In this document: positions 10,503-21,357 of the stretch, piece after piece
How the letters are laid out: each line of letters opens with the position of its first letter
Numbering within the stretch: the stretch's first letter is position 1
Assembly (NCBI GenBank): GCA_030015575.1
Contig: CM057338.1
Coordinates: 777,369,864 to 777,433,863 of the forward strand
Length of the DNA: 64,000 bases
Source: Agapanthus africanus
Lineage: Eukaryota > Streptophyta > Magnoliopsida > Asparagales > Amaryllidaceae
Reading direction: 5' to 3'
The notes under the pieces: generated by a model
What the model was told of the DNA's origin: nothing
The model's input: only the letters and a program-made list of their open reading frames with translations
Databases searched by the model: none
Program-made: the position numbers and the translations under genes

Positions 10503-10760
10503 GCTTTGCATCGTGGTATTCATTTGGAATATCCTGCACCTCATTCGACGAGGCAAGGGCCGAGATCCCTTCATCAGGAGTGACCCTTTGGATAAAAGTT
10601 TGCGTCAACGTAATAACTTTACTATAGTCGAATATTTTTTGCTTTGCATCGTGGTATTCATTTGGGATATCCTGCACCCCATTCGACGGGGAAAGAGCCG
10701 AGATCCCTTCACCGGGAGTTACCTCTTTTGTAAAAGTTTTCGCCACTATATATTTATAAA
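10503..10760 (+). repeat. Leader tandem repeat, period 138 bp
   Basis: Two copies start GCTTTGCATCGTGGTATTCA at 10503 and 10641. Each carries a 26-bp box, roughly CCGAGATCCCTTCA...GAGTGACC (10560-10585 and 10698-10723). The box is also found twice in each of the T5, T6 and T7 leaders. Confidence 0.85.
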
Positions 10761-10877
10761 ACCACTTGGATTCCTTCAACGATATCAAGTTCATTACGTT
10801 AAAGGTTTTTCGCCAAAAACCAGTCGTAGCCCTCCGTCATTTCCTACAAGTAGTACTTAGTATTCGTGCTGCGTTTG

Positions 10878-11064
10878 TTGACTCCGTCAAGGCATAGTGT
10901 GCGGTAGCTGAGTGGTGCTTGTTTGTAGCATGGATATGCGATTGGTTAGGACAGTCGTGCAGCCTTGTTGACTCCATCAAGGGCTCGTGTGGGTGGGTTT
11001 AATGCAATCAAGATAATGACGGGTTGAACTTCACTAGGACTCTTTGATTTGTTGACTCCGTCAA
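10878..11064 (+). repeat. Three TTGAC-loop-GTCAA mini-hairpins
   Basis: TTGACTCCGTCAA at 10878-10890 and 11052-11064, and TTGACTCCATCAA at 10978-10990, each preceded by TTG and followed by GG. Similar triplets occur at the same leader position in T4, T5, T6 and T7. Confidence 0.8.
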
Positions 11065-11384
11065 GGTCACTTGGGTCCTAGGGGTAAAAATCATATCGGG
11101 ATTTTCAAACATACAGGAAACTTGCCAGGCTTGCGCATACCTTCTGGAGTATGGTGACTTGAGTGACTTCCATCAGGTCATCATGCGATGATAGTTGGAT
11201 CCCGATTCCCACTGATGTGTAGCAATACTCCTCGGGTGATTCCGACTAATTCTCCTTTTGGGTTTGGAGGAGAATTCGAGGAAACAGTGGGAGCCATCCA
11301 GATTAGATAAAAGTGATTGACCATTCTGATCTATGTTAGAGTGCACGCTGAGTGTTTCTTCTCTCTCTATCTCTGGCTGCGACT

Positions 11385-11438
11385 ATGACCCGACCTTTGA
11401 CTAAAAGTCATGAAACCAAATTGACCGAACCTTCTTAA
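11385..11438 (+). pseudogene. gag start stub of T3
   Basis: An ATG in the context GCGACTATGACCCGACC opens 17 codons that end with LTEPS and TAA. The start lies at the same place, after a CT-rich stretch, as the gag start of T4 and the gag stub of T7 (shared M-S/T-R and LTEP). No capsid or zinc-knuckle sequence follows. T5 and T6 have the same start but a stop at codon 5. Confidence 0.6.
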
Positions 11439-11479
11439 AACACTTTGGCTTTTGGAATGTCACGGTGTCGCATACATTA

Positions 11480-12280
11480 TTGCCATTTCTATATCACCTT
11501 TTGCATTTCTCCAGAACACCCCGTATTATTATGAACATCCACTTCCATTGGATAAATCCATCGTATAGTTACATACGAACTCGAAGGAACTTTTTCGAGG
11601 ATGGATTCTGGTTCTGGAGAAATAGAATAGGATTATTCGGTTGTCTTTTCCCTTTACCTTCTCTCAGGTTGTGAGGGCTCCTAGGATTAGGAGAGGGTAC
11701 ACCTATTGAGCTTATTGGATAGTCTTCCTCTAGACCATAGGCAGGTGCCGAACGGTAAGGATGGAAGAAAACCAACAAGCTTAACTTTGGTGTACAGAAG
11801 GTAATAAGTAAAGACGTATAAAGGGATTAGAATAATGGCAAAGGAAATTGCGATCACCATCATTCACGACGAAACCAGGTATACCCCTGCCACTCCTACA
11901 TCCACATTGCATTTCTCTAGGACACTCCGTATCACTACGGATATCCACTACCATTGGATAAATCCATCGTATAGTTACATACGAACTCGAAGGAAGTTTT
12001 TCGAGGATGGATTCTGGTTCTGGAGAGATTGGATAGGATTATTCAGGTGTCTTTTCCCATTACCTTCTCTCAGGTTGCGAGGGCTCCTAGGATTAGGAGA
12101 GTACACCTATTACGCTTATTGGATAGTCTTCTTCCAAACCTTAGGCTGGTGCCGAAGGGTAGGGAAAGAAGAAAACCAATTAGCCTAAAGAAGGTGTACA
12201 GAAGGTAATAAGTAAAGACATAATAAAGGGATTGGAATTAGGGCAGGTAAGTATATGGTTACTGTCATGAATCAGGATAG
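11480..12280 (+). repeat. 406-bp non-coding tandem block replacing gag (T3)
   Basis: Two imperfect copies of about 406 bp, aligned on GCATTTCTC at 11503 and 11909. Each contains ATACGAACTCGAAGGAA, a GGATTCTGGTTCTGGAGA stretch and GTGTACAGAAGGTAATAAG. The same pair occurs in T5 (28890-29660) and, inverted, in T6 (43095-43880). It has no shared long frame and occupies the position of gag capsid/nucleocapsid. Its origin is unknown. Confidence 0.85.
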
Positions 12281-13615
12281 TGGAAGAGGCGTTACTAGGA
12301 ATACCAGTTAAACATTTTCGAAACATTTCCATGTTTCAGTTTCACTGTGCGATGTTAATTGATAACTGTTTTCCCAGTTGGAATCTAACTCCAGGGTATG
12401 TATTTACCAGATCAGTTTCTCACATCTGCATGTTATTACAGATGGTGAGTGGGAGTAAGATATTGGAAATTGGGTGATTAGATCCTCATTATATCGGAGT
12501 TCGTTGTAATTGGTGATATTTGAGGAAATCATCTGGATTTTGCCGGATGGCAAATATTTGGTTTTTAATATCCGTTGTTATGCACCAATTTCAAACTGAT
12601 ATATCTGTACATTTATTTTATAAAGTGAGATATAACTTTTTGATATTATGTCTGTGACATTTACCTATATCAGCTGGTGATTAGGTAAGGTGCATTCAAC
12701 AGCGGTATAATCCTTCTTAACCATACTACAGTTTTTCAACCTACGACGCACAGGATTTGAGTTGTTGAACTCAGGGGACTTATACAAAGTATTGTATGTT
12801 GTCCAGTGTCCATTAGGACAAAGGGGTTGGTACTCGTACTATATTGTGTTTACTTATGACTTCTCCAGTTCTGGACATGTATTTCGTTGAAATGCAAGGT
12901 CTAGATATTCAGAAGTTATAGGTATAAGAATAAAGTAGAGAACCATTTGTTGTAAGTATCAGGATTCTTCGAGGAAGTCGAAGATGTAGATACTTGTGTT
13001 TGGTATTCCGTTAATAGTAATGGTTCTGAGAACTCGTTTCTCTTTCAGGTCACTCATATATGGATGCACTCCTAAATGAGTAATGTTGATTGACCTTTTT
13101 CTATTTGGATGATATGCACTGGAGACAGCTGCATGTTTTTGAATCTGGTTTAAATTAAATTAGTGCTTTTGTTTCTATATTAGATATATATAGAATCAAT
13201 TTATATCTTGACGATGTTAAGGTATAGGGAGTTGTCCGGCTGATGCTTAAAATCAGAATCCGAATAAACTCAAGGCACGTTTCAGTAATGGCTGTTTGTG
13301 GGTTATCCCGGGTTTTGACGAGGGTTAACTTTCTACCATCAGGAAGATCAATATTTATATTATTCTTGACTCGCCACAGTCTTAATAAGATAGATTTTTT
13401 CAGAAAACAGAAGTGGGAGTATGGTAGAACTGGAAGTTATTCCAGAACCACAAACGATTACTGGAAATTTAATAAAACCTAAGGATTCAGTTGGATTTGA
13501 TGTTCCATTAGCCACTTCGCAGATTTGGTGGGTAACCTCAGCCACCCGAGAGGTACTTCGGTCTTCTCAGAGACGGTGACAGGGAGGTTCTTGTTTACCC
13601 AGACTTGCCATTGTT
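12281..13615 (+). pseudogene. Decayed Copia pol of T3, part 1 (pre-integrase to integrase C-terminus)
   Basis: No long ORF remains, but local translations match T4 pol in order. Around 12820-12900 a frame reads GWYSYYIVFTYDFSSSGHVF, corresponding to the integrase core GYSYFITFTDDFSRYGYVF. Around 13421-13560 a frame containing ELEVIPEPQTITGN matches the integrase C-terminal ELEEIPEPQTITES segment, followed by a degraded basic stretch. Multiple stops and frameshifts interrupt it. The reading breaks at 13620, where T4 is inserted, and continues at 24027. Homologous relics in T5 and T6 share several of the same defects. Confidence 0.82.
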
Positions 13616-13620
13616 GTTGT
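13616..13620. repeat. Left target-site duplication of T4 (GTTGT)
   Basis: Matched by GTTGT at 24022-24026. Joining the flanks after removing one copy gives the same spacing as the uninterrupted homologue in T5 near 31031-31050. Confidence 0.92.
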
Positions 13621-14296
13621 TGTAAGTCCATGCTACCTCTCCCGGTACTTTCGGGCATGCGGAATTTGATAAAAACGATTTTTATAGAGGTGGTAACATG
13701 GACTAAAAACCCGGATCTTTGTTAAACATCTAACTAACAACCTAACTATGAGTTGCTAACTACTCGGTTAGGGGGTTATACCTTTCTTTGTCTTGAACTC
13801 CTTCGTCTTCAAACTCCGATGGTGGTCCGGATCGGCTTCTTCCCGTCGTCTCCTTACGCCGAAGATAGATCCACCTGAAAGCTCTAACCTTTGGCTCTTT
13901 CTTCATACTTTGAAGAAACTAGTTCACTCGGTTTGCTAAACCTTGTGAACTAGAGTGAGTAGAGAAGAGTTTGTATGGGATTTTATCTATGGTTCTTGGT
14001 TCTCAACTCATGAGACAAGTGAACCATAGAGTCAAGAGAGGGAGCAAGAGGAAGAGGGTGAAAGCAAGAGAAAGAGAGCTCAAGAACAAGAGAGAGAAAG
14101 GTCAAGTGAGAATGAGCCTCTCTTTTGTCTTTCACCCTCTCATAATCCAAAACCATCATCACAAAAATAATAATCAAGTATTGTGTAAAATGGTTCAAGT
14201 CAAAATGGCTAAATCATTTCATGCACTCATTTCTCACAAAAGAAACAAGCAAGTAAAAAGTCTTTGCCATGAAATGATAGCCATAGTCATCATGAT

Positions 14297-14485
14297 GGTC
14301 AACTAGTCAATCCTAGTCAACCGGTCAACAAAGTCAACAAGTCAACAAAAGTCAACAAGTCAACAAAGTCAATCCCTCAACAACCATGTCACCACAATAC
14401 TTAATTAATATAGTTGTTAATCACATATCATATTCTCATTAAGGTTGATAAAAAAGTCAATAGTCAACGGTCAACTGTCAACAAC
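14297..14485 (-). promoter_or_regulatory. W-box array in T4 LTR
   Basis: About thirteen GTCAA (TTGAC in element sense) motifs occur in under 200 bp, many as a tandem AGTCAACA unit (14297-14373), with a second group at 14455-14484. The other LTR (about 22530-22710) has one fewer unit. TTGAC is the WRKY-binding core. In element sense the array precedes a CT-rich region that may hold the transcript start. Regulation by WRKY proteins is inference. Confidence 0.6.
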
Positions 14486-14680
14486 CCTAATGAGAATCCG
14501 CTGCCTCTGTCTCCCTGTCAACTGTGCATACACACCCGCATCCGTGTTCCGAGGAACACGAATGCAAACTGGATAAATCCAATCCCAAAAAGTACACTAG
14601 GATCTGGCTTAAACTAAAGCCCGCTAGTGTAAACTGTCCGGACACTGTACGTGCACAAGTGCACGGATGTGACCGAACCC

Positions 14681-14720
14681 TGTCGCAAAACCATGCGACC
14701 TGTCGCAAAACCATGCGACC
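14681..14720. repeat. 20-bp tandem duplication in family A LTR
   Basis: TGTCGCAAAACCATGCGACC is repeated twice. The pair also occurs at 22904-22943 and 47611-47650, but only one divergent unit is in the T1 LTR. Each unit contains TCGC/GCGA arms. Confidence 0.88.
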
Positions 14721-15797
14721 TCTACTCTTTTGCCTAAAGGCGAAAAGCTTTCTGTGTGGGACTCTAAAGACTCGACACTACGCAGGCAGTGGGTTTAACC
14801 ACAGACCGCAAGCGGCACTAGCTGTGCGTAACGGTCCCCAGGTAGTGCCGACAAGAAGACCGACGAGGCGAAACCCATCTGAACTCCTACTGAGCCTGAA
14901 TGTGACATTCTTCGTACAGTCCGGTCTGTTCGTCTGATACATCGCATGGCGGGCCTAGGGGGCGGTAAACGTCAGTCCCCCAATAGCGGTACAAGTCGTG
15001 TCGGAGTGAAGCCCAAAACACCCTGAGATAACACTGGAAGCCTACCAGTATATCTCGATTGCCCTGGCCAGGGACTACTCGTGTAATGGCTCTCCTAGAC
15101 ACAGCACGATGTCAACCCCCAATACCGGGAGAGACGAATCCTATCTAACCGTCACTGCCTCCAAGTGCTTCGGGACTGCACCCAACCACTACCTGTTTGC
15201 ACGACTCCTTTGAGCCGTGGTAGGGTAGTGATCAAAGTACAGTGGGAACACACTCGAGGCGAAGTGACAGTGTCAAGTCAGCGGACTAAGCTGTACTCAT
15301 GTCACCTGGGAAATGATAACTGACGATAGGCATAATACCAACTAGTCAGTTCCCGACGAGTCCTGTCCAGTGTACCCGTAACCTAACGAGCACCCGCATA
15401 CTATCTCAAGTACGACGTACTGACGGCTGTGGGACAGACCGTCTCCCACACTGGGATGAGAAGCGCATGCGCTAGTCTACTCCGGAGTATCGATGCCCTG
15501 TCTCGATAGTCCTGCGACTAGGAACCTGCATAAGGATGTGCTTATAGATTACCCAGCCCCACTAGTGTGACAGCCATCACAATGCTGGTAATCAAGCAAA
15601 GATCCTAAGGGCTCCACTAATGTGCATAAGTGATATACAAAAATAAACACATGTACACATTGAAGCAGAAACAAACCAAGTAGCATACTACTATTTTGAG
15701 CAAGATTGCATATACAAGGTGAATATCCCAAGCTTCCATTAAGTAATATACAAACTAGTATGATACAGTAATGGCCTCTAGGGCATATACAATAACA

Positions 15798-15812
15798 ATC
15801 TCCCACTTGCAC
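15798..15812 (-). promoter_or_regulatory. Polypurine tract of T4
   Basis: GTGCAAGTGGGAGAT in element sense. It abuts the 3' LTR and overlaps the end of the pol stop codon. Confidence 0.9.
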
Positions 15813-16510
15813 TAAGGCCATGTACTGGCGTATCGAAGACCTATCATCTCGATCAGCCGCTCGAACTGAGTCTGGGGCAGGGCCTTGGTGAATGGATCTG
15901 CAGTGTTATCTTCTGAAGCGACTCTCCGAACCTCGATCTCCTTGCGATCCACGATCTCCCTGATCAGGTGATACCGCTTCAAGATGTGTCTGGATTTCTG
16001 ATGGGACCTGGGTTCCTTCGCTAAACCTATAGCCCCGTTGTTGTCACAATACAGAGGTATTGGATCAACAATGGACGGAACCACCTGAAGTTCTTTCAAG
16101 AACTTCCTCATCCATACAGCTTCTTTTGCGGCATCAGATGCAGCGATGTATTCCGCTTCCATCGTCGAGTCTGCAACGGTTTCTTGTTTGGAACTCTTCC
16201 AACACACCGCCCCTCCATTGAGGGTAAAGACAAAACCCGACATGGACTTGGAATCACTCTGGAAGCTGGAGTTAGCAAAGGCCTCAATCTGGAGGTCTTT
16301 TCCGCCATACACCAAGAACATCTCCTTAGTCCTTCTCAGGTACTTGAGAATGTTCTTTACCGCTATCCAGTGTTTCTCCCCAGGGTTTGACTGATACCGG
16401 CTTACCACACTCAGTGCATAAGCTACATCCGGTCTGGTACACAACATCGCATACATTATAGAGCCTACCGCAGAAGCGTAGGGTATAATAGACATGCGAT
16501 CCCTCTCCAA
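15812..16510 (-). pseudogene. T4 pol, third segment: RNase H
   Basis: 232-codon frame from MERDRMSII to the terminal YASTWP, ending TAG next to the polypurine tract. It continues the reverse-transcriptase frame after a one-base deletion at about 16522. RNase H signatures seen are TMEAEY (residues 116-121), YCDNNGA with D156 and NTADP with D205. The first acidic residue is changed: EAFANSS (N80) where T1 has EAFADSS. A KDD triplet present in T1 shortly after is missing. Loss of that aspartate would be expected to remove RNase H activity, so the segment is probably a decayed part of the polyprotein. Confidence 0.93.
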
Positions 16511-19047
16511 ATCAGTCTGGGAGACATCTCTTTAGAGAGGGTGATCCCGTGACAAGCCGGTAGGTTACCGCGCTTGGAATCTTCCATACTGAACCTCTTC
16601 AGTATGGTGTCGATGTACCTGGACTGTGAAAGTCCTAATATCCTCTTGGATCTATCACGATGGATCCGGATCCTCAGGATGTATGAGGCATCACCCTGGT
16701 CTTTCATGAAGAACCTCTGTGACAAGAACCCCTTGACAGATTGTAGCATAGGAATGTCATTTCCTATTAAGAGAATGTCATCCACGTACAAAACGAGGAA
16801 TACTACAGTTCTCGCTACAAATCTACAATAGATGCATGGTTGATCTGGATTTTTGATAAAGCCAAATTCCTTGACCGTCTCATCAAAACAGATGTTCCAA
16901 CTCCGCGATGCCTGCTTTAGTCCATAGATGGACTTAAGCAACCTGCACACCTTTCCGCTGCTCCCACTCTGAATGAAACCCTCTGGTTGGTCCATATAGA
17001 CACACTCCTCTAAATTTCCATTTAGAAAAGCGGTCTTTACGTCCATTTGCCAGATCTCATAATCGTAGAAGGCAGCAATGGCAAGAAGGATCCGAATGGA
17101 TTTCAGCATAGCCACTGGAGAAAAGGTTTCGTCATAGTCCAAGCCAGGTCTTTGACGGAAACCCTTTGCTACAAGTCTAGCTTTATAGGTCTCAACCTGT
17201 CCATCTACACCAATCTTCCTTTTGAAGATCCACTTGCATCCTACGGGTTTTACCCCGTTTGGAGCAATGTCCAACGTCCAAACTTTGTTGGTGTACATGG
17301 ACTCCATTTCGGTCCGCATTGCATCCAGCCATTTCACTGAGTCAACGCTCTGAACGGCCTGCTGGAAGCTAGTAGGCTCATCATAATCTATGATGCAATC
17401 CTCTCTATCCCCGTCTATGAGAAAACCGTAATATCTCTCGGGCGGATGAGACTGCCTACTACTCCTGCGGAGTGGCGTAGGAATGTCCTGTTCTTTTGAA
17501 CCCTCTGGTTCCACTAAGCTTTCAGTAATAGTCTGTGGTTCTGGAATTTCTTCCAGTTCTATTGCGCTCCCACTTATCTGGGTTTCTAAAAACTCAGTTT
17601 CCAAGAAGCGGGCATGCTGAGAAACAAAAACCTTTTGTTCCTCAGCGGAATAGAAAAGATACCCCCTGGAGTTCCTTGGGTATCCCACAAACTTACACTG
17701 TACTGAACGTGCCTCGAGCTTGTCCGCATGCTGCTTTTTCACAAAAGCTGGACATCCCCATACCTTAAGATACTTAAGACAGGGTTTCTTCCCAGTCCAC
17801 ATCTGATATGGGGTGGTAGGCACAGTCTTGGTGGGAGCCTTGTTCAAGAGATACGCAGCTGCTTCTAGTGCATATCCCCAGAATGATCGCGGTAACTCAG
17901 CGTTACTCATCATGGACCATACCATATCCAATAGGGTCCGGTTCCGTCTCTCCGATACACCGTTATGTTGCGGAGTGTATGGAGGAGTAAGCTGAGAGAG
18001 AATTCCATTCTCTTTTAAGTAATTCAGGAATTCGGCACTTAAGTATTCTCCACCTCGATCCGATCTTAGAATCTTGATACTTTTGCCGGTCTGTTTTTCT
18101 ACTTCACTTTTATATTCCTGGAACTTTCCAAAGGCTTCGGATTTATGTTTCATTAAGAAGACATAACCGTACCTTGAAAAGTCATCCGTAAAAGTGATGA
18201 AGTAAGAATAACCGCTTCGCGCATGTGTAGACATTGGACCGCACACGTCGCTGTGTACGAGTCCCAAGAGCTCGCTCGCTCTTACTCCGTGTCCAGTGAA
18301 CGGAGTCTTTGTCATCTTTCCTTTGAGACAGGATTGACAAGTGGCATACGATTGATATTCGAACGGATCCAAATATCCTTCTGTATATAACTTAGTCAAC
18401 CTTCTCTCATTGATGTGACCAAGTCTACAATGCCATAAGAAAGTCTGATTGATTTCCGGAGACTTTCTTTTATGTGTATTCTGGACGTTGAAAATCTGTG
18501 GTTGGTTTAATACGTATATACCATTACTCAATGTACCTGACCCAATCAAAACTTGATTAAGGTGAATGTTTACAACATTACTTACAAACGTAAATTCATA
18601 ACCTTCTTTAGAAACTAAAGATACAGAAATGATATTACAAGTTGCGTTGGGTACAAAAAAGCAATTACGCAAAACCAAAACATGTCCATCTGACATTCCC
18701 AGGTGATAGTCCCCCACGGCTTTAGCATCCATGCTAGCTCCGTTCGCAACTCTGAGGGTCATATCACCTGCCTTCAAAACCCTACGGTTTCTCAACGCCT
18801 GCAAAGAATTACAGATATGAGATCCTGATCCGGTATCCAATACCCAGGAAGTAGAGTTTATTGAAAGACAATTTTCAATAACACACACACCTGAAGCTGA
18901 AGCTGCAACCTGCTTCAATTCCTGTGTTCTGGCCTTCCAGGCCCTGCAATCATTCTTCCAGTGTCCTTTCTTATGAAAATAGAAGCATTCTTCCTTATCC
19001 ACAAGCTTCCCCTCTTTTGTTGCTTTTGCTTTTCCCTTCGTATCCAC
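16465..19047 (-). pseudogene. T4 pol: nucleocapsid end, protease, integrase, reverse transcriptase
   Basis: 860-codon open frame of a Copia polyprotein. Domains by residue: zinc knuckle at 21-34 with C21, H29 and C34 but Phe at 24 where the second Cys belongs; protease DTG at 71-73; pre-integrase HHCC (H206, H211, C237, C240); integrase core with D267, D330 and E366, a D-35-E spacing; reverse transcriptase with YVDD at 754-757 (plus strand 16777-16788). The frame goes wrong after residue 843 (SKEMSP) because one A is missing relative to T1 at about 16522, and RNase H follows in another frame. The methionine at 19047 is only the first ATG in this frame. Natural translation would enter from gag, from which a one-base shift near 19085 separates it. 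It would act in cytoplasmic particles and, as integrase, in the nucleus. Confidence 0.95.
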
Positions 19048-19748
19048 TTTACTAACACCGCCTCTTGGTTTGGCGGGGGCTTTCTTCTTCTTTCCTTGTC
19101 TTTCTCCTTGGACCTAGAAGAAGATGATCCTCCTACAAACAAAGTGGATGTTTCCCTACTTTTCTGTAGGGTGCCCTCTGCGCTCCTCAGCATGTTGAGG
19201 AGCTCTGAAAGTTCAACCTCTTTTTCTTGTAGGTTGAAGTTCAGTATAAACTGGGCGTAAGTGGAAGGAAGGGACTGGAGAACTAAGTCCGTATAGAGCT
19301 CACTCTCCAATGTGGTCCCTAGGTCCGCGAGCTCCTCAATGTAGCCGATCATCTTTAGCACGTGCTCTGCTACTGATGATCCGACGACCATTCTTGCCGA
19401 AAATAACTTTTTCGACGCTTCGTATCTTGCGATACGAGATTGCTCTCCATACAGTTCTTTTGTATGAAGAAATATGGATTCTAAGTCCATATTCTCGTGC
19501 CTCCTATGATGTTCATTGTCCATAGAGGCAAGTACGAGGCATTTGGCCTTCGCGCTATCAATCTCCCAAGTCTTACAGATTTCCTTATCCGCGACGCTGG
19601 AAGTGGGACCAGGGACAGGGGGAGCTTTGGTGGTAAGAAGATACCCCAGCTTGTCGTAAGTGATTGCTATCTTGACATTCCTGAGCCAATCTTTGTAGTT
19701 TGGCCCTGTCAGTTTGTTTTTATCTAGGAGTAACTTAAGTCCAGTCAT
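18915..19748 (-). pseudogene. T4 gag: capsid region
   Basis: The frame starts at the ATG of MTGLKLLLDKNKLTGPNYKDW (19748). A longer reading from 19766 relies on a TTG and is not preferred. The first 220 or so residues look like plant Copia gag (UBN2-type): an N-terminal LTGPNYKDWLRNVKIAI motif and a later ELYGEQSRIARYEASKKLF segment. About residue 222 a run of lysine/arginine codons shows a one-base loss (near 19085). Beyond it this frame is nonsense, while the expected linker and zinc knuckle continue in the pol frame. The product would form the virus-like particle shell. Whether the shift is a mutation or a programmed slip at the A/G-rich tract cannot be settled, but the second lesion downstream favours mutation. 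Confidence 0.9.
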
Positions 19749-20255
19749 GTCGATTGGTCGCTGCAATTAGGAGAGAGAGAAGAAACACTCAGCACGATGC
19801 TCTTGCAAGTTTAGAATGGTTTTTAGTTTGTCTAAACAGGATGGCTCCCACTGTTTCTCGAATCCCTCCTCAAACCATAAAGGAAGAATTAGTCGGGATC
19901 AATCCCACCACTCAATACTTGCTTAACCGTTCAGCCAGGCCAGTGTCGGTACTTCGAGGGAGGTTTTCCAACGCTTTCGCGAAGTTCCTTAATTTAAGAA
20001 CCTCTTTTCCCTGGGGGCGTAGCCCCGCTAACACCTTTCTAGGCACCTACTAGGTTTATAGCATTGATCGATTAGTGAGAAATTTCCCGAGGAGTAGCAT
20101 ATACTCACAGTAGGATCGGGATCCAAATATCATCGCGTGACGAAACTGAAGGAATCCTACCTGAATCATCACACTCCAAATGGTATGCAAAATCTAGCAA
20201 GTTTCAGTACTTATGAAACTCCCGATGTGGATTTTTGCCCCATGCTCTTATGACC

Positions 20256-20447
20256 TTGACGAAGGTCAACAAATCATAAGTCACATGTCAAGTTCTGCCC
20301 GCCATTATCCAGGTTAATTTGAACCCACCCGTATATACCCTTGACGAAGGTCAACAAGGTAATGCGAGTGTCCCAAACCAACGCATCTATCTATGCTACA
20401 TATGAATACCCAACAGCTACCAATCACTATGCCTTGACGAAGGTCAA
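20256..20447 (-). repeat. Three TTGAC-loop-GTCAA mini-hairpins of T4
   Basis: The plus strand reads TTGACGAAGGTCAA at 20256-20269, 20341-20354 and 20434-20447. In element sense each is TTGTTGACCTTCGTCAAGG. The copies are identical over the motif while the sequence between them is not repeated. Confidence 0.85.
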
Positions 20448-21357
20448 CAAACACAGCTTGAATACTATTGAATATTCATACGAAACGACGGATGGCTACG
20501 AATGGTTTTGGCTAAACCTTGAACGTAGTGAACTTGATATAGTCGATGGAACGAGATAGCTTTTAAAAGGAGTGGCTCAAACTCCGCATTTAAAAGTTGG
20601 TTTTGAAAAGAACCGAGTGGTTTTTCGAAAGTGTTCCAACGACTTTAGCTTGGTTTATTATCTTGCATTAGTTCTTTTAATGCGTGATATTCTTGCATTA
20701 GTTCTTTTAATGCGTCCCATCATTTAATCCTACCATTGTAGAAAACAACCAAAATATGACGTACGCTTATGCCATTCGCATTCGCCACGGGGCCCCGTCA
20801 TTACCCGTTAGGTTACTTAACTAACGACAGAGCGGGGGCCGGGCTAGCGCGGCTGTAAAACATAAGCAACGCCTAAATAATATCATATATAGATATATTG
20901 CAATGATAGCCATTTCAGATCACAGATGAATACATTGGATATACTAGGAATCTGTAATTCGTACGAGCCTGTAACGAAAAGCAGATTACACGGTCGCGGT
21001 GAATAGCCAAAACCCCACCCAAGACCCCTACGGGTGCGGCAAACTACCCGCCAAGTACCCGAAGCGAAGCAACCTCCCTCAACGCCGTGAGTAGGCCACT
21101 CGGCACTTCGGCATACCCGGTAGTTTGTGCACCCCCTCCATGGGTCTATCCTAGGAGCAAAAACAGTAAAAAGAAATTATATAATGACGGCTACAACCCC
21201 GACCCGGTTGTGCGGCCATACAAATAATTATTACATCAATTTACAAATTTACATGAATTGAAAGAAAAGAAAAACTCTCGTCTCACAACCCCCGGCTATT
21301 CACCCGCGACAATCCAACATATTCATATCCATATTCCAGCAACATTACAGATCACAG

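Larger units (their letters stand above)
9080..11384 (+). other. 5' leader of T3
   Basis: About 2.3 kb of non-coding sequence between PBS and gag start. In order it holds SL1 (9283-9317), SL2 (9509-9584), a TA-rich run near 10210-10250, a conserved GC-rich block (10270-10360, including GCTCTGTCGTTAG), a 138-bp tandem repeat (10503-10760) and three TTGAC mini-hairpins (10878-11064). The same order is recognisable in the T4 and T7 leaders and partly in T5, T6 and T8. The ORFs of 65-119 codons here are not shared in frame between elements. Confidence 0.8.
13621..15797 (-). mobile_element. 3' LTR of T4, family A
   Basis: 2,177 bp, TGTAAGTCCATGC...ATAACA on the plus strand, i.e. TGTTAT...CTTACA in element sense. 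It contains the core motif near 14757, a CGTGCAC/GTGCACG dyad near 14650, a 20-bp tandem duplication and a W-box array. Chance ORFs of 111 and 137 codons in it recur in the other LTR only because the DNA is repeated. Confidence 0.95.

Noticed and set aside
10441..10860. Overlapping 117- and 119-codon ORFs on both strands
   Set aside because: Both translate the 138-bp tandem repeat. The repeated peptides are a by-product of the DNA repeat, and equivalents in T5-T7 are out of frame.
13971..14306. 111-codon ORF found at 13971-14306 and again at 22203-22538
   Set aside because: It recurs only because it lies in the two LTR copies of T4. The composition is low-complexity (R/K/E then H/N), it runs antisense to the element, and it is absent as a frame in the diverged T1 LTR.
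14524..14937. 137-codon ORF in the T4 LTR, repeated at 22748-23161
   Set aside because: An open frame over the LTR core region. It shows no protein-like pattern and is not kept in the T1 or solo LTRs of the same family.
19075..19095. Programmed ribosomal frameshift between gag and pol in T4
   Set aside because: The shift falls within gag before the zinc knuckle, in an A/G run, and a second unrelated shift exists downstream. Most plant Copia elements use one continuous frame, so mutation is likelier.
19748..19766. Gag start at 19766
   Set aside because: That position is a TTG. The first ATG, at 19748, matches the Copia gag N-terminus and the gag starts of T3, T5, T6 and T7.
20250..20450. CRISPR-like short repeats with spacers
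   Set aside because: Three short palindromic units about 90 bp apart, but in plant retrotransposon leaders, too few and too short, with no associated genes.
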